Shown here one piece after another: positions 1 to 8,962 of a DNA stretch of 44,904 nucleotides. Location of the stretch: positions 1 through 44,904 of the forward strand of contig DATGXI010000070.1 of assembly GCA_035299065.1 (NCBI GenBank), read 5' to 3'. Below the pieces are notes generated by a model. That model was not told where the DNA came from, searched no databases, and saw only the letters and a program-made list of their open reading frames with translations. A program made the translations under genes and the position numbers. The first letter of the stretch is position 1; each line of letters starts with the position of its first letter. The stretch is from DASPJQ01 sp035299065 (GTDB lineage: Bacteria > Bacteroidota > Bacteroidia > Flavobacteriales_D > UBA2798).

Positions 1-3000
1 GGATAAACAGTGTGCACCAACGTGCTGGTATCTCTACATCCAAATAAATTGGTTGCTATAAGGGAAATGGTATATGTACCAGTTGCACTATACGTAGCCA
101 CAGGATTGTTTAAAACAGACGATGTGCTGTTTCCAAAATTCCAGGCGAACCCGCTGGCACCAACAGATGTATTGTTCATTTGAACGTTAGCAGGTAAATA
201 ACACGAGCTCCCCGGGTTAACAGTGAACGAACTCACAGGTTTTGGAAAAACCGTAACAATGGATGTTGTTGTATCAGCACATCCGTTAATGTTTTGTGCA
301 ATTAACTCAATTACATAGGTGCCGTCATTCACATAGGTGTGCGAAGGATTTGTACCAATAGAGGTATTTCCATCGCCAAAGTTCCACGAATAAAATTGGG
401 CGTTGGTTGAAGCGTTGGTAAAGTTTACATTAACCGGTTCACATCCGCTAAGCGGTGTAAGCGTAAATGCTGATACTGGTGTTATGTTTACATTAACAGG
501 TTTGGTAATGCTTCCAGTACATCCTGTAACTACCGATGTGCCGGTTAGGGTAACCATGTAAACACCCGTTGCTGCGTATGTATGTAAAGGGTTAGTAAGT
601 AAGCTTGTTCCTCCATCACCAAAGTCCCAGCTTATACCAGCCAACCCTGCCGATAAATTAATAAAACTTATTTGCTGGTTGGCACAAACTGAATCTGGAA
701 GCGTGGTAAAGTCAACTGTTGGTGCCGGATTAACCGTTATGGTTTGGTAAGCGGTATCAAAACTGCAGCCATCATTTGCGTATAAAGTAACGGTATATGT
801 TCCTGCAGCGGTAAACGTATGTGTTGGCGATGTAACAGTAGAAACATTACCGTCTCCAAAATCCCAGCTTGAAAATGTTGCACCCGTGGTAAATTGCGTG
901 AAATTTACCGTCAAGGGAACGCATCCACTTAATACGTTCGTATTGAAAAAAGCATTTACCGTGTTGGGTAAAACTGTTATGGTATGATAGGAGGTATCGC
1001 TTCCGCATTCATTGGTAACGATTAATGAAATGGTATACGTGGTGTCATTGGCACCTGTGCTAAATGTATGTGTAAACAAGGCAGCCGATGTTGTATCTGT
1101 TGTGCCATCACCAAAATCCCATACAAATGTATCAGGGTTTCCAACGCTGTTATTGGCAAATGTCAAGGTTAGGGGCGAACAACCTATGTCAACGTTAGGT
1201 CCAAATACAGCAGTTGGAATAGGCTTTACGCGTACGGTGTCAATGTGCGTAACGGTAGCACACATGTTGGTTACGTTTAATGTTATAAAATACAAAGTAT
1301 CCCCAAGTATTCCGGGATTGTAGGTTTGGGGCGCAGGTGAAGCCGCTGTTGACGAGTTTCCATTTCCAAAATCCCAGTTATAACTTATGGCAACTCCGCC
1401 TGACAAGTCAGTAATGTTTACCAGTAATGGTCCACATCCGGTGTCAGGCGCAATGGTAAAATTTGCAGTTGGCGATTCAAAAATTGTAACGGTTGATGTT
1501 AGCTGATCATCGCATCCCGCGGCCGATATGGCCAGTAAATTAATGGTGAACGTGCCCGTATCTGCGTATGTATGCGTTGGGTTAGTTAAACCTGAAGTTC
1601 CTAAATCACCAAAGCTCCACCCGTAAGCAATTGCCCCCGTGCTTGTATTGGTAAAACTTAACGGTACACCAACGCAGCCTGTTGGGTTGTGTGTAAAAGA
1701 TGGTATGGGTAAAGGATTAACCGTTGCCACAAGAAAATCGGTATTGGTACAGCCTGTTGCTGCATTAGTGAATGAATAAGTAAGGTTAAATGATCCGGCT
1801 CCCGAAATTAAAGGGTCAAATAATCCACCAGCTGTAATACCAGTTCCGCTCCATGTTCCTCCTGCAGGTGCTCCAATAAAGTTAATGGTACCAGCATCCA
1901 CACACATTGAATTATCAGGTCCTGCGTTCACAACCGGCAAAGGATTTACCGTCATTAACATATTATCGGTAGTCAGGCAGTTTCCGGCACCAATGGAATA
2001 GGTAAGTGTAAATGTTCCCACGCTGGCTGGTGTAAATAAACCAGCTCCCGTTATACCGGTTCCGATCCAGGTTCCGCCCGCAGGTAATCCTGCTATTGAA
2101 ACTGCAGGTGCGTTATAGCAAATGCTCATGTCAGCACCAGCATTTGCAAACGTAGGTGCTATAACCGTTATATCTCTTGAATCGCTAGCGGTGCATCCTG
2201 ATCCAAGTGTAAATGTATAGGTAAACGTAAATATTCCTGTTCCTGACGGGGTGTAAACTCCAGCTGCGCTTATTCCTGGTCCACTCCAGGTTCCTCCGGC
2301 AGGACTTCCTGCAAGGGTAACCGAAATCGCCTGGTCGCAAATGGTAGAATCTGGCCCTGCACTAACAACCGGCAATGCATTAACAGTAATGTTTATGTTA
2401 TCAGTATTTGAACATCCTGTTGCAACATTGGTGGTTGTATATGTTATGGTGTGTGTGCCCAACCCGGCTGTAATAGCATCAAACGTTCCGGCTGCAGCAT
2501 TTGTGATACCTGTACCACTCCATGTTCCGCCTGCAGGAGTTCCGGTTAAATTAAACGCAGCTGCATCAATGCAAACGGTTTGGTCGGCCCCTGCGTTTGC
2601 AGCAGGTAAAGCATTCACAGTAACATCAACATCATCGGTAGTTAAACATGAACCCGCCCCAGTTGAATAGGTCAATGTAAATGTGCCAGCGCTTGCCGGA
2701 GTAAATAAACCTCCTGCGGTTACATTCGTACCGCTCCACGTACCTCCTGCAGGTGTTCCGGTTAAATTAACAGCTGGTGCATTTTCGCAAATATCAAAAT
2801 CAACACCTGCATCTGAAGGTGTGGGGTTAATTACCGTCATAACCATTACATCGTTAGCGCTACAACCGTTAGCATCAGTAAACGCGTAGGTAAGATTAAA
2901 ACTACCATTTACCGAAGGGGTAAATACACCGCCTGCTGTAACACCACTACCGGTCCATACACCTCCTGCAGGTGTTCCTGTTAAATTAATAGGCGTTGGT

Positions 3001-5489
3001 TGGTTGCAGGCTGTTTGGTCAGGACCCGCATCTACAATGGGCAAAGCGTTTACGGTAACTGTTACCAAAGCAAAATTTGAACAACTTGCTCCTGTTCCTG
3101 TTACGGTATATGTGGTGGTGGTTGCAGGACTGGCAGTAACCGTTGCTCCTGTTGAAGCTGATAGCCCGGCTGACGGTGACCATGCGTAAGTGCTGGCACC
3201 GTTAGCTGTAAGTGTTACCGATCCTCCAGCGCAAATGGATGGAGCCGCTGGCACTACACTTACAACTGGCGAAGGAACTACCGTTACACTGGTATTGGCA
3301 ACGGGTCCATTACACCCACCTACCGAAGCGCTCACGCTATATGTGCCCGCATTGGCTAACGTTGAATTTAAAAGAATGGGATTTTGCAATGATGAAGTAA
3401 ACCCTCCGGGTCCTGTCCAGCTATATGTTGCGCCTGCAATGGTTGACGCTGTTAATTCAATGGTGTCATTTTCACAAACGGTTATTGTAGCGGGTACAAC
3501 AGGTGCAGCTGGTGCCGATGAAACGGTAAAGCTTGTATTACCACTAACAGAGCCGCAGCTATTTGTTGCTGTAACCGAAATGGTGGGAGATCCTGCTCCT
3601 GAATAGGACACTGTTCCAGGTGTTGCACCGCTAAATGTTGCCGGTGTTCCTCCCGGAAATGTCCAGGCATATGAGGTAATAGGATTTCCGCAATCAACAA
3701 ATGTTGCGGCAGGCGTTACTGTATTTCCCGCGCAAATATTTGCAATAGGCGTCATGGTTATTTGCGGCACAGTTATAGCATCTATATTTTGTGTAGCCGT
3801 AAATGTTCCGCAGGAATTGGTTACCTGCAATGTAATGGTATAATTGCCCGGATCGTTAAATACAAAACCCGGATTCAGCGATGAAGCATTTGTTCCGCCT
3901 GTAAATGAAAAACTTCCCGATGAGGGCAGGCAAACGCTTCCGTTAAATGTCACAATCCAATTATAGGTAACGTTGCATGTGTTCAGTGTAGTTGTTGTAT
4001 TGGTTGTGGCTACGTTTAGCGGAACACACCCGTTTGAAGGTGTTACCGTAAATGAAGGTACTGGCGGATTCTCCACGCATATTACCTGCGATTCAGAACT
4101 TGGTCCGCAACTATTGCTTGCCTGCAGTGTTACAGTATAATTTCCGGGTGCTGCATACGTGTGCGTTTGTGGTGCATTGGTAAAAACGGTTGTAGGTGCA
4201 CTGGCATCGCCCCATGTCCACGTGTAAATTGTACTGGAAGAACACGAAGAATTAAATCCGGCAATGCTTGTATTGGTAAATGTGACTGCTGAGCCGGTGC
4301 AAACAGGATTAGGTGCAGCTGTAAAATGTGCTTCTGGTGTTGTATAAACACGAATAGGTGTAACGGTTGCGGTTGTGCTGTCGCAGTTGTTTTTTGCAGT
4401 GATTGAAAATGTATAAGCTGCTCCCGCACTTGGACATGATGATGTGGTATATGTATGACAAACGGTTGCAGGTGGTGGATGGGTAAAATACGAATTTGGC
4501 GTGCCGTCACCATAATCAACACGGTAGGTAGTGGAAACGTGGTTACCTCCAAAGCTGGAAAGTGGAAAACAAAGTGTTAGTGGTCCGCATCCGGTTGTTC
4601 CTCCAGGATTGGCAGCACCAATTGCAGGATTCGTAATGTTTGAAGCAAGGTAAGTAGACGTGTTTATGCATCCGTTTGTGCCGGTAACCGTATAGGTAAT
4701 GGTAAAAATACCCTGTGTTGTATATGTATGCGTGGTTGTTCCTCCTGGAAAAGTTCCCGCACCTGCTGTAAAGTCGGCACTGCCATCGCCCCAGTCAATT
4801 ACGTAACTGCTGTTTGAGGCAGGAACAGTATTGTCAAAAACCTGCAAGTTGAATGTTGATCCATCGCAATTTTTAAAATTGGTAAGGGGGTCAAGCAATT
4901 CCGAATCGGGTGATTCAAGAACAGTAACGGTTTGTGTTGCTGTGGCAGTACATCCTGCCGCATTGGTCACCGTCAGCGTCACTGTAAAATTGGTGGTACC
5001 GCTTCCTGCTGTTAGAAACGTATGAACAGGGTTTGTTGCAGTAGATGTATTGGATGAACCTGATGCAGGATTTCCAAAATTCCAGTTATAGGTCAATCCG
5101 GTTCCTGTTGATGTATTTGTGAAATTTACAGGAATATTTGCACAGGAATTATTGGGTGTAAATGTAAAACCTGCAGTTGGTGATGGCGTAACGGTTACAT
5201 TAACGTTGTCGTTATCGGTGCAACCCAAAGCATCTGTAATAGTTAATGTATACGTTGTGTTTACCGAACCAATAAAATCAGGATTGGGGCAGGTTGTACA
5301 GCTAAGTCCGGCAGCTGGTGCCCATGAATAACTGAACGGTCCTGTTCCACTTGCAGGAGTTACAGCTCCCAATGATTCGGGCCCACCGGCACATGAAGTT
5401 ACATTTGGCCCTGCATTGGCATTGCACTGGCTAAACACTTCGCTGGTAAATAACAGCAAAATAACAACTAAACGTAGGTTCCGCAACAT
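1..5489 (-). CDS. Giant secreted PKD/Ig-like repeat protein, C-terminus beyond left edge
   Basis: The frame starting at ATG 5489 stays open to the left edge, so at least 1829 residues are visible and the C-terminus is missing. It begins with a signal peptide (MLRNLRLVVILLLFTSEVFS then QC). Next come about four PKD-type domains with the W/D-x-GDG...HTY...YTVTL pattern, then several less regular Ig-like domains rich in CAG/SVTLTA motifs. Six domains carrying PAGGTWSGTGIT follow, and then at least seven more canonical PKD domains (WDFGDG...NPxHTY...GTYTV) reach the edge. Proteins of this build in Bacteroidota are usually cell-surface or secreted adhesin-like T9SS cargo. The sorting domain itself cannot be seen here, so export by T9SS is inferred. 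Plus-strand open frames in the region are shadows. The domain assignment is firm; ligand and role are unknown. Confidence 0.93.
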   Translation of the reverse strand, partial: MLRNLRLVVILLLFTSEVFSQCNANAGPNVTSCAGGPESLGAVTPASGTGPFSYSWAPAAGLSCTTCPNPDFIGSVNTTYTLTITDALGCTDNDNVNVTVTPSPTAGFTFTPNNSCANIPVNFTNTSTGTGLTYNWNFGNPASGSSNTSTATNPVHTFLTAGSGTTNFTVTLTVTNAAGCTATATQTVTVLESPDSELLDPLTNFKNCDGSTFNLQVFDNTVPASNSSYVIDWGDGSADFTAGAGTFPGGTTTHTYTTQGIFTITYTVTGTNGCINTSTYLASNITNPAIGAANPGGTTGCGPLTLCFPLSSFGGNHVSTTYRVDYGDGTPNSYFTHPPPATVCHTYTTSSCPSAGAAYTFSITAKNNCDSTTATVTPIRVYTTPEAHFTAAPNPVCTGSAVTFTNTSIAGFNSSCSSSTIYTWTWGDASAPTTVFTNAPQTHTYAAPGNYTVTLQASNSCGPSSESQVICVENPPVPSFTVTPSNGCVPLNVATTNTTTTLNTCNVTYNWIVTFNGSVCLPSSGSFSFTGGTNASSLNPGFVFNDPGNYTITLQVTNSCGTFTATQNIDAITVPQITMTPIANICAGNTVTPAATFVDCGNPITSYAWTFPGGTPATFSGATPGTVSYSGAGSPTISVTATNSCGSVSGNTSFTVSSAPAAPVVPATITVCENDTIELTASTIAGATYSWTGPGGFTSSLQNPILLNSTLANAGTYSVSASVGGCNGPVANTSVTVVPSPVVSVVPAAPSICAGGSVTLTANGASTYAWSPSAGLSASTGATVTASPATTTTYTVTGTGASCSNFALVTVTVNALPIVDAGPDQTACNQPTPINLTGTPAGGVWTGSGVTAGGVFTPSVNGSFNLTYAFTDANGCSANDVMVMTVINPTPSDAGVDFDICENAPAVNLTGTPAGGTWSGTNVTAGGLFTPASAGTFTLTYSTGAGSCLTTDDVDVTVNALPAANAGADQTVCIDAAAFNLTGTPAGGTWSGTGITNAAAGTFDAITAGLGTHTITYTTTNVATGCSNTDNINITVNALPVVSAGPDSTICDQAISVTLAGSPAGGTWSGPGISAAGVYTPSGTGIFTFTYTFTLGSGCTASDSRDITVIAPTFANAGADMSICYNAPAVSIAGLPAGGTWIGTGITGAGLFTPASVGTFTLTYSIGAGNCLTTDNMLMTVNPLPVVNAGPDNSMCVDAGTINFIGAPAGGTWSGTGITAGGLFDPLISGAGSFNLTYSFTNAATGCTNTDFLVATVNPLPIPSFTHNPTGCVGVPLSFTNTSTGAIAYGWSFGDLGTSGLTNPTHTYADTGTFTINLLAISAAGCDDQLTSTVTIFESPTANFTIAPDTGCGPLLVNITDLSGGVAISYNWDFGNGNSSTAASPAPQTYNPGILGDTLYFITLNVTNMCATVTHIDTVRVKPIPTAVFGPNVDIGCSPLTLTFANNSVGNPDTFVWDFGDGTTDTTSAALFTHTFSTGANDTTYTISLIVTNECGSDTSYHTITVLPNTVNAFFNTNVLSGCVPLTVNFTQFTTGATFSSWDFGDGNVSTVTSPTHTFTAAGTYTVTLYANDGCSFDTAYQTITVNPAPTVDFTTLPDSVCANQQISFINLSAGLAGISWDFGDGGTSLLTNPLHTYAATGVYMVTLTGTSVVTGCTGSITKPVNVNITPVSAFTLTPLSGCEPVNVNFTNASTNAQFYSWNFGDGNTSIGTNPSHTYVNDGTYVIELIAQNINGCADTTTSIVTVFPKPVSSFTVNPGSSCYLPANVQMNNTSVGASGFAWNFGNSTSSVLNNPVATYSATGTYTISLIATNLFGCRDTSTLVHTVY
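1719..2381 (-). repeat. Second copy of a three-domain (about 223-residue) tandem module
   Basis: This stretch encodes three Ig-like domains (A2, B2, C2) inside the giant PKD protein. Their conserved ccA(t/g)GT-type core sites lie at 2286, 2067 and 1851, exactly 669 bases from the matching sites of the neighbouring copy. B2 and B1 share ICxNAPAV...GLFTPAS; C2 and C1 share CxDA...ATGCxNTD. The copies have diverged, with C2 two residues shorter than C1. Confidence 0.85.
2382..3050 (-). repeat. First copy of the three-domain tandem module
   Basis: This stretch encodes domains A1, B1 and C1 (core sites at 2955, 2736 and 2520). Spacings of 219 and 216 bases are repeated in the other copy, with 234 bases across the junction. 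The order ABC-ABC, with like domains most alike, indicates duplication of a preformed triplet rather than one-by-one domain gain. Confidence 0.85.
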
Positions 5490-5619
5490 GATAATTTGTG
5501 AAGTAAAAATACACGTTGGAAACCCCTCACAGGGTACGACTTTTTACGTATTTAGTCGGGTTTTAGGTGGAAAAGAAAGGGTTAGGTGCGTGGCAAGCCT
5601 TGGCCGACATTTGCAATGG

Positions 5620-6192
5620 TTATTCCAATCGTTTCTTATAAACGGCCTCCACCTTCCTGAACAGGTGTTTTGGCAGCAAGGTTCTCCAATCAAAATCGTC
5701 AAATTCACCCCCTGTCAAAACGTACTGGTCAATGTTGCATTTTTTCATCTCATCCATTATATGAGGCCTGAAATTTAACAAGGCAATCCACCCGTCAATG
5801 GCATTCAAATCTTCGAACCACTCTTCGTAATAACTATCATCGCTGTAATGAAAGTTAAGCACATTTTCCCCAATAAGTATATAGTGCTTTATGCCTTCCT
5901 CAATCATGAGGTCGGCCACGTCTCTTTTCAACAACATGATGTCGTTGTTAATAGCATCATTCCACTCGCCAATTAGTTCAATTATGGCGTATCCCTGCGT
6001 ATAATCGCAATAAATTACCCGTAGGAACAAGGTGGGAGAGCCTATATCATCCCATTGAGGATGAATGAGATAATTGTATATTTGATGGGTAAATTCAAAC
6101 TCACTGTGAAACCGCTCAAAAAAGGGCGAACGGGAATCCTCCTCCGAGTTATACAGGTCAAGCCAACGGTAAAAGGGTTCAATTGTGTGCAT
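5620..6192 (-). CDS. Conserved-looking hypothetical protein, 190 aa
   Basis: I do not recognise the family. The protein is soluble-looking, with no signal peptide or membrane segment, and very rich in acidic and aromatic residues (for example FHYSDDSYYEEWFEDL near residue 115). It starts at ATG 6192, is transcribed away from the 6292 gene and toward the giant PKD gene, and ends 130 bases before that gene's start. Its composition and open frame are normal for a real cytoplasmic protein. The 130-base gap downstream holds no clear terminator, so read-through into the PKD gene is possible. Function unknown. Confidence 0.75.
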   Translation of the reverse strand: MHTIEPFYRWLDLYNSEEDSRSPFFERFHSEFEFTHQIYNYLIHPQWDDIGSPTLFLRVIYCDYTQGYAIIELIGEWNDAINNDIMLLKRDVADLMIEEGIKHYILIGENVLNFHYSDDSYYEEWFEDLNAIDGWIALLNFRPHIMDEMKKCNIDQYVLTGGEFDDFDWRTLLPKHLFRKVEAVYKKRLE

Positions 6193-6240
6193 GTTATAAA
6201 ATCACTGTCGCTCTAAAAACGGTATTAGCCCATAAAATTA

Positions 6241-6248
6241 TATATTTG
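6241..6248 (+). promoter_or_regulatory. Candidate Bacteroidota -7 box (TATATTTG)
   Basis: TATATTTG fits the Bacteroidota TAnnTTTG consensus and lies 43 bases before the ATG of the 6292 lipoprotein gene, inside the divergent gap. No convincing -33 TTTG is seen at the usual 19-21 base spacing. Confidence 0.45.
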
Positions 6249-6291
6249 TGCGCTAATTAAAAATCGCCAAAACAAAAAACAAATCTTAGTT

Positions 6292-7791
6292 ATGAACGTT
6301 AAAAATCTTTTTTCGGTAATTCTTGTTGCAGGAACACTGCTTTTAAACTCTTGCGGTAGTAAAACTGTTGCATATGACGATGCCGTTTCGCGCATTATTG
6401 CCAACAATGAGCCGGGCTTCATGATGTCAATGAGCGTTGGCGATTTATTGAAAAAAGGTGGAATCTCATCCAGGGAAAATATTCCGATGATTGCGCAAAT
6501 GTTGCTTGCCGAAAAAATTGATTACATATCTGATCCATCAAAAGCAGGTATGGATGTGAGCGGTAAAACATACATGGGCGTTAGTGGTGATGCAAAAGGC
6601 CCTGTAGTATGGATGAGTGCCAAAGTAGGTGATAAGGAAAAATTTGAAAAATTATTAAAAGACGAAGGGGTAGACAAGTTTGAAGAAATTGAAGGATACA
6701 ATACAAACACAGAAGGTAATGCTACCATTGGCTGGAACGATGAACTGTTGCTGATGGTTGTAAATGATAAGGGAAATCCAAAGGAAACCTTTAAGCAGTA
6801 TGTTACCGGAATTAAAGAAGAAAAAAAACCATCGGCTGGTTTTGAAAAATTTATTGCTGCTAAAGCTGACATGGCGTTCTTTACCAATTTTGATAAGTTT
6901 GGCGAAATACAAAAGAGCATGCCAAAAGGCGCGAGCCAAAAAGACATGGAAATGCTTAACCGTATGACCAATAAAATGAAAGGGTCATCAAGCATGTTTA
7001 CCGTAAGCTTTGAGAACGATAAAATTGTTGTTGATCTTGTAAATAATTACAGCAGCACCGTTAAAAAGGAAATGGACTTCTTTTCAAAAGAAGGAACCCC
7101 GTCAGAATTGCTTACCATGATTGGTTCAGGTGAATTGAATGGATTTGTGGCAATGAATGGGAACATTCAAAAGGGACTTGACTGGATTATGAGCATTGCA
7201 GGCGATAACGATGTGTTTGCCGATGCAAGTGCAAAATCAGGTCTTGACGTGAAACAAATTTTGGCCAGCCTGAAGGGCAATGTGTTGTTCTCATTCCTTG
7301 GATTTAAAACAAAAGAAGATTCAAAAAAAACAGAACCACTGTTTTCATTAATTGCTACAGTAGGCAATAACTACATTGAAACCATTGTTGACTCTGTATT
7401 AAAAGACAGGAAAAAAGGAAATTATTATGTGGCTGGAGAGGAATGGAATCCTTCTTATGTTTCTTTCCGACCAGGAATTGTATTCGTTACAAATGACCAG
7501 GACCTGGCGGCAAATACCGCACCCAATGCCGCACCCCAATTGGACAATGTGGCAAAAAGTGCTTTGGCAAAACCATTTGCATTCTACTTTAACCTGAATA
7601 AAATAATTGCGGGTTCAAGCCAGGAGGAAATGGTACAAAAAATCGCCAAAAAAATAAAATATACATTTGGTGGAATGGACATCAACGGTGGTCATGCTGA
7701 GTTGATCCTGGACAACGGTGGAAAAAATGCACTGTGGACAATCATCAACTTTAGTGTTGAGGCCACTGCAAGCATGGCTCCACAGATTTAA
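6292..7791 (+). CDS. Outer-envelope lipoprotein, DUF4836-like
   Basis: A 499-residue protein with a lipoprotein signal: basic start, hydrophobic core, then LLLNSC-G, with Cys21 as the expected lipidation site. The body is a long alpha/beta protein with paired segments such as GVSGDAKGPVVWMSAKV and KFEKLLKDEGV. This resembles the Bacteroidota DUF4836 family, known mainly as surface or periplasmic lipoproteins of unknown role; the family call is from memory of its look and is moderate. It is the first gene of a plus-strand run, 13 bases before the thioesterase gene. No enzymatic motif was recognised. Confidence 0.75.
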   Translation: MNVKNLFSVILVAGTLLLNSCGSKTVAYDDAVSRIIANNEPGFMMSMSVGDLLKKGGISSRENIPMIAQMLLAEKIDYISDPSKAGMDVSGKTYMGVSGDAKGPVVWMSAKVGDKEKFEKLLKDEGVDKFEEIEGYNTNTEGNATIGWNDELLLMVVNDKGNPKETFKQYVTGIKEEKKPSAGFEKFIAAKADMAFFTNFDKFGEIQKSMPKGASQKDMEMLNRMTNKMKGSSSMFTVSFENDKIVVDLVNNYSSTVKKEMDFFSKEGTPSELLTMIGSGELNGFVAMNGNIQKGLDWIMSIAGDNDVFADASAKSGLDVKQILASLKGNVLFSFLGFKTKEDSKKTEPLFSLIATVGNNYIETIVDSVLKDRKKGNYYVAGEEWNPSYVSFRPGIVFVTNDQDLAANTAPNAAPQLDNVAKSALAKPFAFYFNLNKIIAGSSQEEMVQKIAKKIKYTFGGMDINGGHAELILDNGGKNALWTIINFSVEATASMAPQI

Positions 7792-7804
7792 TTTTATTTA
7801 ACAC

Positions 7805-8215
7805 ATGTTTTCGCATACCATAAACATACGCGTGCGGTATAGTGAGACCGACCGCATGGGCTATGCATATTATGGTAATTACGCAACCTACTTTGAAGTA
7901 GCCCGTGTTGAAGCCCTCCGCAAGTTGGGTGTTAACTATAAAGAGCTTGAAGATGAGGGCACTTTACTGCCTGTTTCGGAATTCAACATCAAGTATAAAA
8001 AGCCCGCGTATTATGATGATGAATTGGCAATCACCGTTTTTATTGCCGAAATGCCCATGGCGCGCATACGTTTTACCTATGAAACCAAAAATGCCTCAGG
8101 CGCTGTTATCAATACAGGCGAAACCGTGCTGGTTTTTGTTGACAAGCAAACCGGCAAACCGAAACCAGCTCCTGAACGTATATTGAATACATTAAAACAA
8201 TTCATTCATGCGTAA
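7805..8215 (+). CDS. Acyl-CoA thioesterase, YbgC/FadM-type hotdog fold
   Basis: A 136-residue single-domain hotdog thioesterase. Residues 10-37 carry the YbgC/4-hydroxybenzoyl-CoA thioesterase signature: RYSETDRMGYAYYGNYATY, then FEVARVEALR. The Asp of SETDRMG is the expected catalytic residue. Family members hydrolyse acyl-CoA thioesters in the cytoplasm; the substrate here cannot be deduced. Length is normal for the family. The stop overlaps the start of the msrA gene by 8 bases, so the two are translationally linked. A role in lipid turnover or as a housekeeping esterase is inferred only. Confidence 0.9.
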   Translation: MFSHTINIRVRYSETDRMGYAYYGNYATYFEVARVEALRKLGVNYKELEDEGTLLPVSEFNIKYKKPAYYDDELAITVFIAEMPMARIRFTYETKNASGAVINTGETVLVFVDKQTGKPKPAPERILNTLKQFIHA

Positions 8216-8867
8216 CTTCAAATGGCAGTTTTTTCTTTTTATAAGCGTTTTGTTCTTTGAATGCCGTGGATCGGCCTCAACAAATAACAACAACACGTTA
8301 CTAACTAATTCAACACACGAAATAAATATGGACGGAATGGAATCGGTTACACTTGGTGGCGGATGCTTCTGGTGTATTGAAGCAGTGCTGCTGAACCTTG
8401 AAGGTGTTAAAACCGTGGTTTCAGGCTATGCAGGCGGCACTACAAAAAATCCTACTTACCGTGAGGTATGTACAGGTACAACCGGCCATGCCGAAGTTGT
8501 ACAGGTTATTTACGATCCTGAAAAAGTAACTTTTGAAGAAATACTTGAAGTGTTTTTTACCGTTCACGACCCAACCACCCTTAACCGCCAGGGCAATGAT
8601 GTTGGCACACAATACCGTTCGGTAATTTTTTATAATTCACCCGAACAAAAAACAAAAGCAGAAACCATTGTAGCCAACCTCAATAAAAGCGGTGCCTATG
8701 ATCACCCAATTGTAACACAGGTAGCCGAGTTACCTACCTTTTACAAGGCTGAGGATTATCACCAAAACTATTATAACAACAATACCGAACAAGGGTATTG
8801 CCAGTACGTTATTCAGCCCAAATTGGATAAATTCAGGAAAGTTTTTCCCGATAAACTAAAAAAATAA
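8208..8867 (+). CDS. msrA: Peptide-methionine (S)-S-oxide reductase MsrA, probably exported
   Basis: Residues 50-56 are GGGCFWC with catalytic Cys53, followed by GYAGG, GHAEVV, HDPT and the C-terminal GYCQYVIQPK segment; all are classic MsrA signatures. The enzyme reduces methionine-S-sulfoxide in proteins using a resolving Cys and thioredoxin-like donors. About 40 residues precede the catalytic domain and begin with a hydrophobic stretch (FFLFISVLFF, then ECRGS). That suggests export to the periplasm or membrane anchoring; Glu before the Cys makes a lipobox doubtful. ATG 8328 could give a cytoplasmic form. I keep ATG 8208 because it overlaps the thioesterase gene tightly. A terminator-like hairpin follows. 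Confidence 0.95.
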   Translation: MRNFKWQFFLFISVLFFECRGSASTNNNNTLLTNSTHEINMDGMESVTLGGGCFWCIEAVLLNLEGVKTVVSGYAGGTTKNPTYREVCTGTTGHAEVVQVIYDPEKVTFEEILEVFFTVHDPTTLNRQGNDVGTQYRSVIFYNSPEQKTKAETIVANLNKSGAYDHPIVTQVAELPTFYKAEDYHQNYYNNNTEQGYCQYVIQPKLDKFRKVFPDKLKK

Positions 8868-8886
8868 GCTGTTTTACACCTCATTT

Positions 8887-8920
8887 AATGCAAGTTGTTT
8901 ATTACTTGCATTTATTTTCT
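8887..8920 (+). terminator. Rho-independent terminator after msrA
   Basis: A perfect 9-base inverted repeat (AATGCAAGT / ACTTGCATT) with an 8-base loop is followed by a T-rich stretch. It lies 20 bases after the msrA stop and would end the lipoprotein-thioesterase-msrA transcript. Confidence 0.75.
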
Positions 8921-8962
8921 TTTGCGCTACCCGTTTTAATCCTACTTTAGCACCTAACCGGT

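Noticed and set aside
1851..2975. Regularly spaced repeats that could suggest a CRISPR-like array
   Set aside because: Unit length is 216-234 bases in multiples of three, units are diverged, and they encode Ig-like domains in frame.
1012..5331. Several plus-strand open frames of 60-138 codons and two minus-strand frames of 72 and 140 codons
   Set aside because: They overlap the open minus-strand frame of the PKD protein, whose translation has clear domain repeats throughout; the others are hydrophobic or His/Leu-rich shadows.
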